From Hirsutella rhossiliensis (lineage: Eukaryota; Ascomycota; Sordariomycetes; Hypocreales; Ophiocordycipitaceae), in contig NW_025408685.1 in the NCBI RefSeq assembly GCF_020360975.1, positions 868,001 through 932,000 on the forward strand: a stretch of DNA of 64,000 bases, written 5' to 3'. Shown here piece after piece: positions 41,890 through 50,760 of the stretch. The notes beneath the pieces were generated by a model. The model searched no databases and had not been told where the DNA came from. It was given only the letters and a program-made list of their open reading frames with translations. Both the position numbers and the translations under genes were made by a program. Numbering within the stretch: position 1 is the first letter of the stretch; the number at the start of each line of letters is the position of its first letter.

Positions 41890-44800
41890 TCAGTTGTCTT
41901 CTGATGGTTGCGGCTTTCTGTCGAGCCGTTCCGTCTCAATCGCGAATTTGATCGCCGCATGAACCGCCTGCATGTCTGGCTTCCACTTATCGCCATCCGA
42001 TGCAGCTTTTCCTCCCAAGAAGAAAGACAAATTCCCAATCTTGGCTCTTGCGCATTCGAATAGGACACCCCGTTGCGCAATCCACTTTGTGCATCGAAAG
42101 AGAAAGTGATCAACTGTTTCTGCTGCCTGGCCGCAATCACACAAATCCGAGTCTGTGGCCCCTATCGTATGCAGGTACCCGTTTAGTCGTGACATGCCGG
42201 TGCGAAGCTGGACGGGAATGTCGGCTTCCTTCCTTGTCAGAGAATCGTAAAGTGTGCGGGTGTGCTTCCCTGGCAATGCTTTGTCGATGCGTTTTGAGTG
42301 CTTTCCCACATTTTCCGGAAGCTGTTCACCCTGTCTTCGAGCGAGTGCCAGACGGAGCGTAGTCGATCTTGCTCGGTACGACGGCTTTTCTGCCACCGCT
42401 CCTGCCTGGGTTGCTTTCTTCGCTGCCGTCTTGGCGACCGATGCCCACGCGAACCGTGCTTGCTTGGCTGGTGCCCAGATGAGTTTCACAGACCAGCCTC
42501 GCCTGACCAGTCGATTGACGTGGTCGTAAATTTGGCGAATGGTGCATTGGCCGGATTGCCTACGAGGACGCCTGATCACTTCCAGGGCTGAGCGACTGCT
42601 TGCCACGACCGTCACCTCTCGACAAGGCGGGCCGGTCGGCGTGCACATCAGCGCCATTGCTATCGCTGCCAGTTCCGCCGTGTACGGGTTTTGCTCATCC
42701 GCAGTCCCGAGACACACGGAGTAGCTGGCAAGAACCACGCCCGGGCCGTCGTGATTCACGTTGCACACTACGCCTCCCATTCCCACCATGCCGTCCCTTT
42801 GCGAGCCGGATGTCGCTATCACAATCCCCTTGGCATCATTTGCTGTCTTGATGGCTTTCGCTGTGTCGCTCTCCAACACCGCTTGGACACGTGGTGTCCA
42901 TGGTGGCAACGCATACTCGTGTATGTCTTCTATTCGGTCCATCTGCACCGTTTGCACCGCTGTGACAATCTTCTGCATCGGCGACACGAACCTCCTGGTC
43001 GCACAATTTCTCAAGGCTGCCAGCGGATGTGTCACCGGCAGGGTTTGGAGATTGATGCAAAGTCTTGTCGTAGCCTGTCTGTGTCGTTCCTCTACCGTTT
43101 GAATGTTGGCCTCGGCCATGGCCACGGTCGTTGCGACCGTACGAAACGCGCCTGTGATGGCTTGCGCCCCGATCATCTGTGCTTTGTTCATCCAACTCAC
43201 GTGTTTCGCACGGAGGGCATGTGTCCAGACATTAGAGGCATAGTCCATGGCTGGCGCGACTGTTGCCTCAAAAGTTGTCTCGACACTCTTGGCGACAGCA
43301 TCTTCAGCCTTCTCAGGCCCATGGCGGCGCTGAGTCCTTTGGCGGCCGCTTTCACCATGTGCTGCTGGAATCGCAGCTCGTTATCCATGATCACTCCCAG
43401 AATCTTTGCGCTTTCCCTGGGTTGGACCTCTTGGCCTCTGATCAGAAACGGCCTATCGCTGTTACGCACCGTGGCTCGCGTGAAGTGGACGATGGTCGTC
43501 TTCTCTGTTTCAAAAGTTGCACCGCTGCGCGCCTCCCACTCAAGTGCATCGTCGATGATCGCTTGAATCCCTTCTCGGTTCGCTTCCGCGGTAGGCCCGG
43601 TTACCCAGGCCGAGTAATCGTCCACGAATGCAATCGACCCGCTTTCCGCCTTGATCCTTCTCTGGACCAGGTCCGCGTTGAAGAAGAGGAACAAGATCGG
43701 TGACAGCGGTGACCCTTGAGGAAGGCCTGCCTGAGGCAGCTCCCGTTGTTCCGACGCGAACCCATTGACCACCAATGAGGCTGTTCGCCCGGAACAAAAC
43801 GCATCTATCCATCTTATCAGTTCGGCTGGTATCCCTCTCGCCTTCATCCTCTCGAGCAGTCTTTCCTTGCACACTCCATTGTAGGCGCCCTTGACGTCAA
43901 AACTGATCAGGCTGAGCACCTTGTGGTTGCGCCAAGCCTTGTAAACCTGTTCCTGTAGCAGCAGCAGCGCCTGCTCAGATCGTCGTTTTCTTGCTCCGAA
44001 GTGATTCGCGGGTAGAAGACCGTAGGTCTCTACTGCATACGAGATGCGCTCGGCCACGACCGCTTCGAGTATCTTGCCAAGCGTCGACAACAGCGAGATT
44101 GGTCGCCACGCCTTGGCTATCGTGTAGTCGTCTTTGTGTGGCTTCTTCAGTGGGACAATTTTCGCGCTTTTCCATTGGCGAGGTACAACGCCGTCTCGGA
44201 GAGATGTATCGAAGAGAGCAAATATCCGATCCTTTGTCACCGGCCAGAGTTGTCTCCACACCGCTGTCGGAAGCTCATCTTCTCCAGGTGCTTTCCACGG
44301 TTTCGCTGTCATGACCTTTCCTCGATCTCTCCCAATGTCAGTCCGGGCATGGGCACCGCTTTCCGCTGTGGTCGCACCCCCTCATCCTCGATTCTCGCAG
44401 GCAAGGGTGGAAAGAAGGCAATGAGCAGTTCGTCTGCCTGGTCTGCTTTATCCTCGGTCGTCGATCCATCCTCTTTCCTCAAAGGTGGCACCTTGTCGCC
44501 CGTAGTGCTCTTGCCGGCTTTAAGATATTTAGTCGCCTTCCAGATGTTGGCATCGTCGGAGAGGAAGTCATCCCAATGCGTCTTCCTCTGGTATCGAATG
44601 GCATCGTGGAACTCTTTCGCCGCTTCTTTGGCCCGCCGTTCGAGTTCCGGTCGCGGTTGGCCTCCTCGTCGTTGCGTTCTCGCTTGGTTTCGCCAGAACG
44701 TGTGTGTCCGCCGAAGTTGTGTGAGATCCTTGGTCCACCAACGTTTTGCATACGGTGACGGCCGTGCCCGAGGCGTCAGTTCGTGGATAGCCTCCAGGAC

Positions 44801-45672
44801 GATCCGCATCAGTTGATCCGTCTGGGTTTGAACGTCGACAGCCCAAGGCAAGAGTCGCAGATTGTCTTTCACCCGGGCTCGTATGAGATTCCAAGGGGCA
44901 TTCTTAAACAGGAGTCTTGGCCTCGCCCTTCCCTCGGGCATCGTGATGTCAAACGTCGTCTGAATAGCTCTATGGTCTGAGCCATGATCGGTCGGATGGA
45001 TGGTGCATGTTGCCACTTCGTCTGCCAACTCTGACGTCGTCAACACCAAATCGATGGTGCTCTCCTGATCCTTGCGTTGCCACGTTTTCGTGCCCCTCGG
45101 GAGCAAGCTCCTGAGGCCATGCTCGTTCATCTCGTTCATCAGATCAATGATCGGCCCCGCTTCTCCTTGTCTCTGAACCGAAACATCGTCTCCTCCCCAG
45201 AGTAGGTCATGAGAGTTGAAGTCTCCAGCCAACACCACATCTGTGCGTGCACCAGAGCCTTGACGGAATCTTTGGATCAAGTCATGCAATAGCCCAGTAG
45301 TGCTTTTCAGCGCTTCTGTGCTTTGCCCTTCCACGTAGACCGATACCACCAGGACGCTCCTCTCCGGCAGTCGAAGCACCGCTGCCGTGAGATCCGCTGA
45401 TGGTATCGGCATCTGCATCACTTCGACGTCGTCTCGCACCCAAAGCATACTACGGATCGGCCAGGGCCGTCGCTCGCGTGCGTTGGCAATATTCTCGTCC
45501 AGTTGCTGTGCATCCTGGGGCTTGTCACCACCTTGCCGTCGATCATCCTGGCGTACGGTTCGGAGACCGCCAGCACTCCGTAATCCTTGAGGTCCTCGTC
45601 GTTCATCAAACTCTGCTGTACTGGTTCCCGTTTTCGCACATTGAGCTGTAGAATGCTTAGTGTCTTATGCAT
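41890..45672 (-). pseudogene. LINE copy 2 ORF2: endonuclease, reverse transcriptase, RNase H
   Basis: It starts MHKTLSILQLNVRKREPV at 45672. Domains: endonuclease (LAGDFNSHDLLWGG, HGSDHRAIQ), reverse transcriptase (KAWRPISLLSTLGKILEAVV, SFDVKGAYNGVCKERLLERM, GLPQGSPLSPILFLFFNADL, and IAFVDDYSAW as the catalytic FVDD), RNase H-like region (VGMGGVVCNVNHDG, YTAELAAIAMAL) and a terminal CDCGQAAETVDHFLFRC motif. Compared with copy 1 it has lost one C of a CCCC run near 45465 and one A near 44312; a T appears to be missing from a T run near 43275. Each shifts the frame. Otherwise the sequence is well preserved. Confidence 0.9.
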
Positions 45673-46983
45673 TGGAGTGGATGTTTCGCACGCGGCAGTT
45701 CCGGCTGAACGACTCGTGCGGTCCGCCGCACAAGACGCATCTAGGGTCCATTGCATGGCACTCCCTGTGGTGATGACCCGCACCGGCACACCTTCCGCAC
45801 ACCTGAGGCTTGCTGCACCTGAAGGCTTTATGGCCCATGTCTTGACAGTTGAAGCACTGCATCGGTCCCTTGCGGGGTTCGAAGGATTGGTGCACGCCGA
45901 CTCTCCGGCCAGATCGAAGTACTTGCCATCCAAAAGCTTCTTTGCATCGTTCTTTTTCGTCACGTAGACTACCATAGACCCGTATGCTTTGCTCGTTTCT
46001 TTGTTGCTCAGCCAGGTGATCTTACCGATTGAGACATTATTTTCGACACCGAGAGCCTCAGCCGCACCTTGTAGGATGTTGCCTTCTCCGTCGAGGATCG
46101 CGGTACGATTGACATTGTCGACTTTGACTGGGTAAAGCTGATCTCTCATCACTCGAGCTCCAGTCACCGCCGTTTTCTGCGCAGCTTCCTTGATTCGTTG
46201 CAGCTCGATTTCATCTCTGCAAATGACCTTGACTTGCTTTGTGTTTCGAGAGTTCCTCACAACTGCTGCGCACTTCCAGTTCACCTGACCTTCCTTTGTT
46301 CTGACCTCATTTTCAATGGCTTGCCGAATCGAGCCTATCTGTGCTCGGCCTCTGTCCTGTTCCTCTACTCGGGATGTATCAATCATGCAGAAAAACTCGT
46401 TCGCGGTAGGTTCTGCAGTATTACCAGGCGAGAGCGACAGGGCAATGCTCTGTTGTGGCGACGGCGATGATCGCGCGACCTCAGCGAACGTTTTGGGCGG
46501 GGTAACCGCTGCGCCGGCGACGATGGCTTCGAGTTGCTTTCGGACCTGCTCAAGTTGGTCGTTCATCTGCTGCTTCATGTCTTCCAGATGAATGCTGAGC
46601 TCTCGGCTGATAGTTCCTTGCTTTTCTATTTCTTCTTTCTGTTTTCGGATTATCTCTTGCTGCTCACGGATGATCTCATTTTGCTCTCTGAGTGTCTCTT
46701 TCAATCCTCGGAATTCCGCACGATACTCGTCCAGCAGCTCCCAAACCTTCTCAATCATCGCCACTTCTTCCTGACTGCTGTTGACATTTTCATTTCCCGG
46801 TAGTCTCGCGCATTCAATTTCACCTGTTTCCTTTCTTGTCGCTCTTGTCGCATATCGGCTGCTTTTATTCAACTCTTTTGCTGTCCCATCGAGTAGCTTG
46901 CGTTTCACGATTCTGCCTTCGGTCGGCGACGACGAGGGGCCGCGCGGCCCCACCCTAGGCCCCGCATTCACCAGCATGCTCAT
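45665..46983 (-). pseudogene. LINE copy 2 ORF1, one frameshift
   Basis: From ATG 46983 (MSMLVNAGPRVGPRG) it has the same order of basic region, coiled coil, middle domain and zinc knuckles as copy 1. One base is missing near 45887 relative to copy 1, so the zinc-knuckle part (CFNCQDMGHKAFRC, CGRCAGAGHHHREC, CVLCGGPHESFSRNC) lies in another frame, ending at 45665. The shift accidentally joins ORF1 to the ORF2 frame, giving a long fused reading frame to 45418. Confidence 0.85.
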
Positions 46984-47083
46984 GCTGCCGACTCGACCAC
47001 CACACAGCTTTTCCGATTCAATAGAGAGATAATAATTCAAGGTAGGCAGGTAGGATTTCACAGAGTGTCCCTCGTCCCAGAGT

Positions 47084-47180
47084 GTCGGTGATGATGATGA
47101 TGTTTATTTCGCCATTGACGATAGTCAGAGGCACTGCGTCAGACTCGCTAAGCCTAATCTAGAGTTGTCCAATACTCGGT
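47084..47180 (-). mobile_element. 97-bp 3' fragment of LINE family II
   Basis: It is nearly identical to 47614-47711 (the 3' end of the family II copy), with a (GAT)n tail next to a GGCGAAATAAA motif (read on minus). It is followed on the tail side by CAGAGTGT, the motif that also flanks the neighbouring insertions. It is interpreted as a severely 5'-truncated insertion. Confidence 0.75.
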
Positions 47181-47546
47181 CAGAGTGTCGGTAGGTAGGT
47201 AGGTAGGATTTATTTCGCCCGGAGGGAGGTCCCTATAAGGCCTTTACACAGTCTAGAGTACAGTTCAGCACGTTTGTTCCTTGACTCCCCAAGCCCCACA
47301 GATCATCTTACGCCGCGCCAACCGTACCACTGTTCTTGCTCCATGACAGACCTGCTTGAAGGTCAATTTCTCCAAGTGTTCAGCATCCTATTCCCAGCAA
47401 CTGAAGCGCGATGTGTCGAGGTTGAAGCGTGGTTGTGTTAGTCATTGATGGTGGTTGGTACGCCGATTGTGTTCTCTCATGACGCTGTTCCCTGTTGACG
47501 GGCGGGAACCCGGGTGTACCCTGTTCGCCCAGGGGTGCCTCCAGCC

Positions 47547-47557
47547 GGCTTCGAACC
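47547..47557 (-). promoter_or_regulatory. B box of SINE S1 (RNA polymerase III)
   Basis: GGTTCGAAGCC on the minus strand fits the B-box consensus GGTTCGANNCC. Equivalent B boxes are at 49169-49179 (S2) and 49587-49597 (S3). Confidence 0.75.
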
Positions 47558-47592
47558 GACCCCTCTGCGACGCAGAGGCTCCAGACGTGTCA

Positions 47593-47603
47593 CCACTACG
47601 CCA
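47593..47603 (-). promoter_or_regulatory. A box of SINE S1 (RNA polymerase III)
   Basis: TGGCGTAGTGG on the minus strand fits the A-box consensus TRGYNNARNNG. The B box lies 35 nt downstream. Equivalent A boxes are at 49215-49225 (S2) and 49633-49643 (S3). Confidence 0.75.
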
Positions 47604-47619
47604 TGGAGGCCAGAGTGTC

Positions 47620-48804
47620 GGTGATGATGATGATGTTTATTTCGCCATTGACGATAGTCAGAGGCACTGCGTCAGACTCGCTAAGCCTATTCTAGAGTTG
47701 TCCAATACTCGGTTCCGAGCCCAAGGAATTCGTCCCGATCTAATGCCTAAATTTCTCTTACATCCTTCAATCCGTCTCTTGTTCATTTGACCTGTCCCTT
47801 TCCAATTCTGGAGCCTGTCTGATGAGGTACAGACCACTCTCCTCCGCCGCATTTGACGAAGAGTCCACCTGCCTTTAGCCGTCCGGTGTAGCTAACCTAC
47901 CAGCTGTGGGGCAACCACAGGTATAGGTAGAGGGTTTGTGCTGAAAAGAAAAGGTTAAGACAGAGGATGTATGTTAGTAGGGCGACGGTCGTAACTTGGC
48001 GAGTTCCCGGCGATATACCGGGCACCCAGGATCTGTAGCCTTGTGTGCTCCTTTTCCGCCGCACGCTGCACACTTAAAAACGTTCGAGGTGCAAGTCGAC
48101 GCAGAATGGCCCGGTTGGGCGCACTGTCCACAGATCGGAGCTGGGGCCTTGCAGCGATAATGCAAATGTCCGTAGAGGTGGCAACGGTAGCATCTCGCTG
48201 GTTGAAGTCCCTGAACGAATGGTCGCGTGTATGCACACTCGCCATTCGCCATCTCAACCGTTCGGTTTGCAAGCAACCTGTCCACCTCCTCTTTTTTATC
48301 CAGGTGTACCACCAGAGAGCGGTATTCCTTGTCGACAGACGCTGTCCCGAGCCATCGCATCTTGTGCACTTTCACCCCGTTCATCCGCCCAAACACGGCG
48401 CATCCGATATCATCCGTCGCAACCCCACGATGGGCTCTGTCAACCCGTAGAGGGCACCACTGCTCCCCATATAGTGTTCCCTTGTCGAAATGTGTCCTTA
48501 TCCAGGTGTCGTTCTGCCGTACTTTATCGACGTCCGTCTCTCGAAAGAGAAGCCGAAAACGTCCGTTTCCTTTAGAATTGACGCCAAGACAGGTCACACC
48601 CAAATTCTCAAGGGCAGCGTTCACGCGCCGACGAATAGTGCCGGCATTGCCTTCCCTTATATCGCTGTCTAGGACCCGACTCACGTCCAGCCCAACGCCT
48701 GGCAGTGGCCCCGGGACTGGAGAGGGTGGTGGCGAAGGTGGCAGGTGCTGGTGCTGTTGCTGATGAGGTGCACTTGGAGTGGCGGACTCCAGAGGGCCAG
48801 CGAC
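47620..48804 (-). mobile_element. LINE family II copy: gag plus 3' UTR, no ORF2
   Basis: The 3' end (47620-47970) has a (GAT)n tail and a GGCGAAATAAA motif (read on minus). It is directly preceded by a gag-type ORF (47974-48804) with no endonuclease, reverse transcriptase or RNase H between. The 5' side is cut by SINE S2 at 48805-48817. The S1 head abuts its tail side. Confidence 0.75.
47974..48804 (-). CDS. LINE family II ORF1 (gag-like), 5' end lost
   Basis: About 276 codons are open from the S2 junction to the stop at 47974; no ATG is left at the 5' side. A Pro/Gln/His-rich start is followed by VSRVLDSDIREGNAGTIRRR, an RRM/gag-like middle (FRLLFRETDVDKVRQNDTWI; MRWLGTASVDKEYRSLVVHL), and three zinc knuckles: CYRCHLYGHLHYRC, CGQCAQPGHSASTC and CAACGGKGAHKATDPGC. 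It is a different family from the ORF1 of copies 1 and 2, with the same architecture but no coiled coil in the remaining part. Its role would be RNA binding and packaging for retrotransposition. No ORF2 follows, so any movement would depend on another LINE. Confidence 0.8.
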   Translation of the reverse strand, partial: VAGPLESATPSAPHQQQHQHLPPSPPPSPVPGPLPGVGLDVSRVLDSDIREGNAGTIRRRVNAALENLGVTCLGVNSKGNGRFRLLFRETDVDKVRQNDTWIRTHFDKGTLYGEQWCPLRVDRAHRGVATDDIGCAVFGRMNGVKVHKMRWLGTASVDKEYRSLVVHLDKKEEVDRLLANRTVEMANGECAYTRPFVQGLQPARCYRCHLYGHLHYRCKAPAPICGQCAQPGHSASTCTSNVFKCAACGGKGAHKATDPGCPVYRRELAKLRPSPY

Positions 48805-48817
48805 GCGTGGGAAGAGT

Positions 48818-49230
48818 AGTAGTAGTAGGATTTATTTCGCCCGGAGGGAGGTCCCTATAAGGCCTTTACACTGTCTAGAGTACAGTTCAACACGTTTGTT
48901 CCTTGACTCCCCAAGCCCCACAGATCATCTTACGCTGCGCCAACCGTACCACTGTTTTCGCTTCATGACAGACCTGCTTGAAGGTCAATTTCTCCAAGTG
49001 TTCAGCATCCTATTCCCAGCAACTGAAGCGCGATGTGTCGAAGTTGAAGCGTGGTTGTGTTAGTCATTGATGGTGGTTGGTACGCCGATTGTGTTTTCTC
49101 ATGACGCTGTTCGCTGTTGACGGGCGGGAACCCGGGTGTGCCCTGTTCGCCCAGGGGTGCCTCCAGCCGGCTTCGAACCGACCCCTCTGCGACGCAGAGG
49201 CTCCAGACGTGTCACCACTACGCCATGGAG
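48818..49230 (-). mobile_element. tRNA-headed SINE, copy S2
   Basis: Closely similar to S1. The head is at 49232-49158, with A box 49215-49225 and B box 49169-49179. The tail is (ACT)n instead of (CCTA)n. The direct repeat GCGTGGGAAGAGT flanks it (48805-48817 and 49231-49243). It is inserted in the gag ORF of LINE family II. Confidence 0.85.
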
Positions 49231-49243
49231 GCGTGGGAAGAGT

Positions 49244-49650
49244 GTATGGATTTATTTCGCCCGGAGGGAGGTCCCTATAGGGCCTAGACGCTCTGGCTAT
49301 TGACGGTTCGATACACTGATGCATGACACCCCAAGCCCCACATATCATCTTACGCTGCACCAACCATTCCACTGTTCGCTCCATGACAGACCTGCTTGAA
49401 GGTCAATTTCTCCAAGTGTTCAGCATCCTATTCCCAGCAACTGAAGCGCGATGTGTCGAAGTTGAAGCGTGGTTGTGTTAGTCATTGATGGTGGTTGGTA
49501 CGCCGATTGTGTTTTCTCATGACGCTGTTCCCTGTTGACGGGCGGGAACCCGGGTGTGCCCTGTTTCACCAGGGGTGCCTCCAGCCGGCTTCGAACCGAC
49601 CCCTCTGCGACGCAGAGGCTCCAGACGTGTCACCACTACGCCATGGAGGC
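49244..49650 (-). mobile_element. tRNA-headed SINE, copy S3
   Basis: The head is at 49650-49576, with A box 49633-49643 and B box 49587-49597. The part near 49280-49330 diverges from S1 and S2, while the rest is very similar. The tail is short (CCATAC). It is flanked by GCGTGGGAAGAGT at 49231-49243 and 49651-49663, so S2 and S3 used the same target in succession. Confidence 0.85.
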
Positions 49651-49663
49651 GCGTGGGAAGAGT

Positions 49664-49878
49664 GGTAAGTCCGGCGGGTCACGGGATCCGGCAGATCACC
49701 GGTAAATCCCTTACCGAAAGAGGGGTGTTACCGAAAGAGGGGTGGGGGATGGTACTATCTCTTACGATCCGGCTGGCAACGAAAACGCCGTCGAGTACTT
49801 CGAGAAGATCGCAGTTGAAGTTCCCGTGCGGGAAATCTTGGCGCCCGTATGGGATCAGGAGGGACTACGTGGGGAACG
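49664..49878. other. unassigned sequence with a 17-bp tandem repeat
   Basis: TTACCGAAAGAGGGGTG occurs twice in tandem (about 49711-49744). A plus frame (DPAGNENAVEYFEKIAVEVP) is open across 49760-49870 and could be the end of an unrecognised gene. The rest of the family II gag ORF, expected beyond S3, was not recognised here. Confidence 0.35.
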
Positions 49879-50760
49879 CATCGACTTCTTATTCTCGACG
49901 GGCACGGCAGCCACGTCAGGCCGGAATTCGACAAGTACTGTACGGCCAATTCCATCGTGGTACTGCAAATGCCTGCACATTCCTCGCATCTCTTGCAGCC
50001 TCTTGGTGTCGGGTGCTTTTCGCCGTCGAAAACAATATACGGCCGGAAGGTTCAAGAGAAAATGCTCGCTGGGATCCATCATATCGACAAACAGGACTTC
50101 CTTCCTATATACTTAGAGGCTCGCCGACAAGCACTTTCGCCGTCGAATATCCGAAGCGGATTTATGGCAACAGGCCTCTTTCCGTTCGACCCAAACGGGG
50201 TATTATCGCGGTTACAAGTTCTGTCAGTTAAAACTGACAGGTTACAGTGGATGAAAAAAGATGATTGATTGATTGTCTAAATTATGGTAAGAAGTTTGCT
50301 TCTTATAGTGCTTTGTTTTACCTTAGGTGGCGATGTTGCCACTTGCCACCTAAGCTGCTTAGGTGACGTTGTTATCTAGAACGTTCGACACCATCGCTTT
50401 AATCCTTAGTAATGTGGCAGCGACATTATTGCGCAGTTTATCCAACAAGTTCAGGTTGACAAAGTTGGTAACGATCACGGCGACAAGAATACTCCAAGCC
50501 CCAACAAGAGCCTGGAAGCAGCCAAGACTCCGTATAACGTCAACCAGCTTACCACTCACGCCGAAAGGCTTCTTCAACGCCGGCCACAAAATGCAGACTC
50601 GCCAGTCTCACAAGCTATCAACCAGCTTATCAAAGGATGTCAAATGGCCATGCATAGCGCCGCCCTCCTTGCCGACGAAAACGGCAACTTCGGTCAGAAA
50701 ACCAGCGGCGAAAGCAGAGAAAAGAAAAGCGCCGTGAATACATTGGCGACGGCGGTACTC
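49879..50760 (+). pseudogene. relic of pogo family 1 transposase, interrupted by a solo LTR
   Basis: It matches the 3' part of the transposase at 3643-5145: LLILDGHGSHVRPEFDKYC, HSSHLLQPLGVGCFSPSKTI (the third catalytic Asp has become Gly), FMATGLFPFDP, then, after the LTR (50222-50447), LLQRRPQNADSPVSQAINQL-like sequence and NTLATAVL. The element's 5' half and both TIRs are missing. The direction is opposite to the intact copy. Confidence 0.88.
50222..50447 (-). mobile_element. solo Copia-like LTR
   Basis: 226 bp starting TGTTGGATAA and ending CTGACA on the minus strand, with a TATA-like CTATAAGAAG and several short palindromes. A 5-bp target duplication AGTTC flanks it (50217-50221 and 50448-50452). 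Removing it restores the continuous pogo sequence seen at 3148-5239. No internal region remains, so it is a solo LTR left by recombination. Confidence 0.85.

Larger units (their letters stand above)
41615..47041 (-). mobile_element. Tad-like LINE copy 2, near full length
   Basis: Read right to left: 5' end near 47041, ORF1, ORF2 (endonuclease, reverse transcriptase, RNase H, terminal Cys/His motif), a 3' UTR (41889-41640) and a (CCTA)n tail. CACAGAGTGTC lies at 41604-41614 on the 3' side and again about 18 bp beyond the 5' end (about 47059), so it is probably the target duplication. At least four single-base losses break the coding regions. Confidence 0.9.
47191..47610 (-). mobile_element. 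tRNA-headed SINE, copy S1
   Basis: About 420 bp, read right to left: a tRNA-like head (47610-47536), a unique body of about 100 bp, a region of about 230 bp similar to the 3' end of the Tad-like LINE at 41615 onward, and a (CCTA)n tail. The outermost 66 bp before the tail are identical to the LINE. The direct repeat CAGAGTGTCGG flanks it (47181-47191 and 47611-47621). It has no coding capacity. It is interpreted as a SINE mobilised by the LINE machinery. Confidence 0.85.
47536..47610 (-). ncRNA. tRNA-like head of SINE S1
   Basis: Seventy-five nt fold like a tRNA in part: acceptor stem GCCTCCA/TGGAGGC, a D-arm of four pairs with a GG-containing loop, and a T-arm with loop TTCGAAG closed by five pairs. 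The anticodon arm is abnormal: CCTCTGC/GCAGAGG pairs around a tiny loop, and the expected U33 is absent. It is therefore a derived tRNA relic, not a working tRNA. Confidence 0.7.

Noticed and set aside
42691..43566. Plus-strand frame of 291 codons
   Set aside because: It is antisense to the LINE reverse transcriptase and RNase H region; no motif.
45418..47061. Natural gag-pol fusion protein of 547 codons in LINE copy 2
   Set aside because: Comparison with copy 1 shows that the fusion results from one missing base near 45887; copy 1 keeps two overlapping ORFs.
47536..47610. Functional tRNA gene
   Set aside because: The anticodon arm cannot form a normal loop, and the sequence is the head of a repeated element present three times with the same abnormality.
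48227..48763. Plus-strand frame of 178 codons
   Set aside because: It is antisense to the LINE family II gag with its zinc knuckles.
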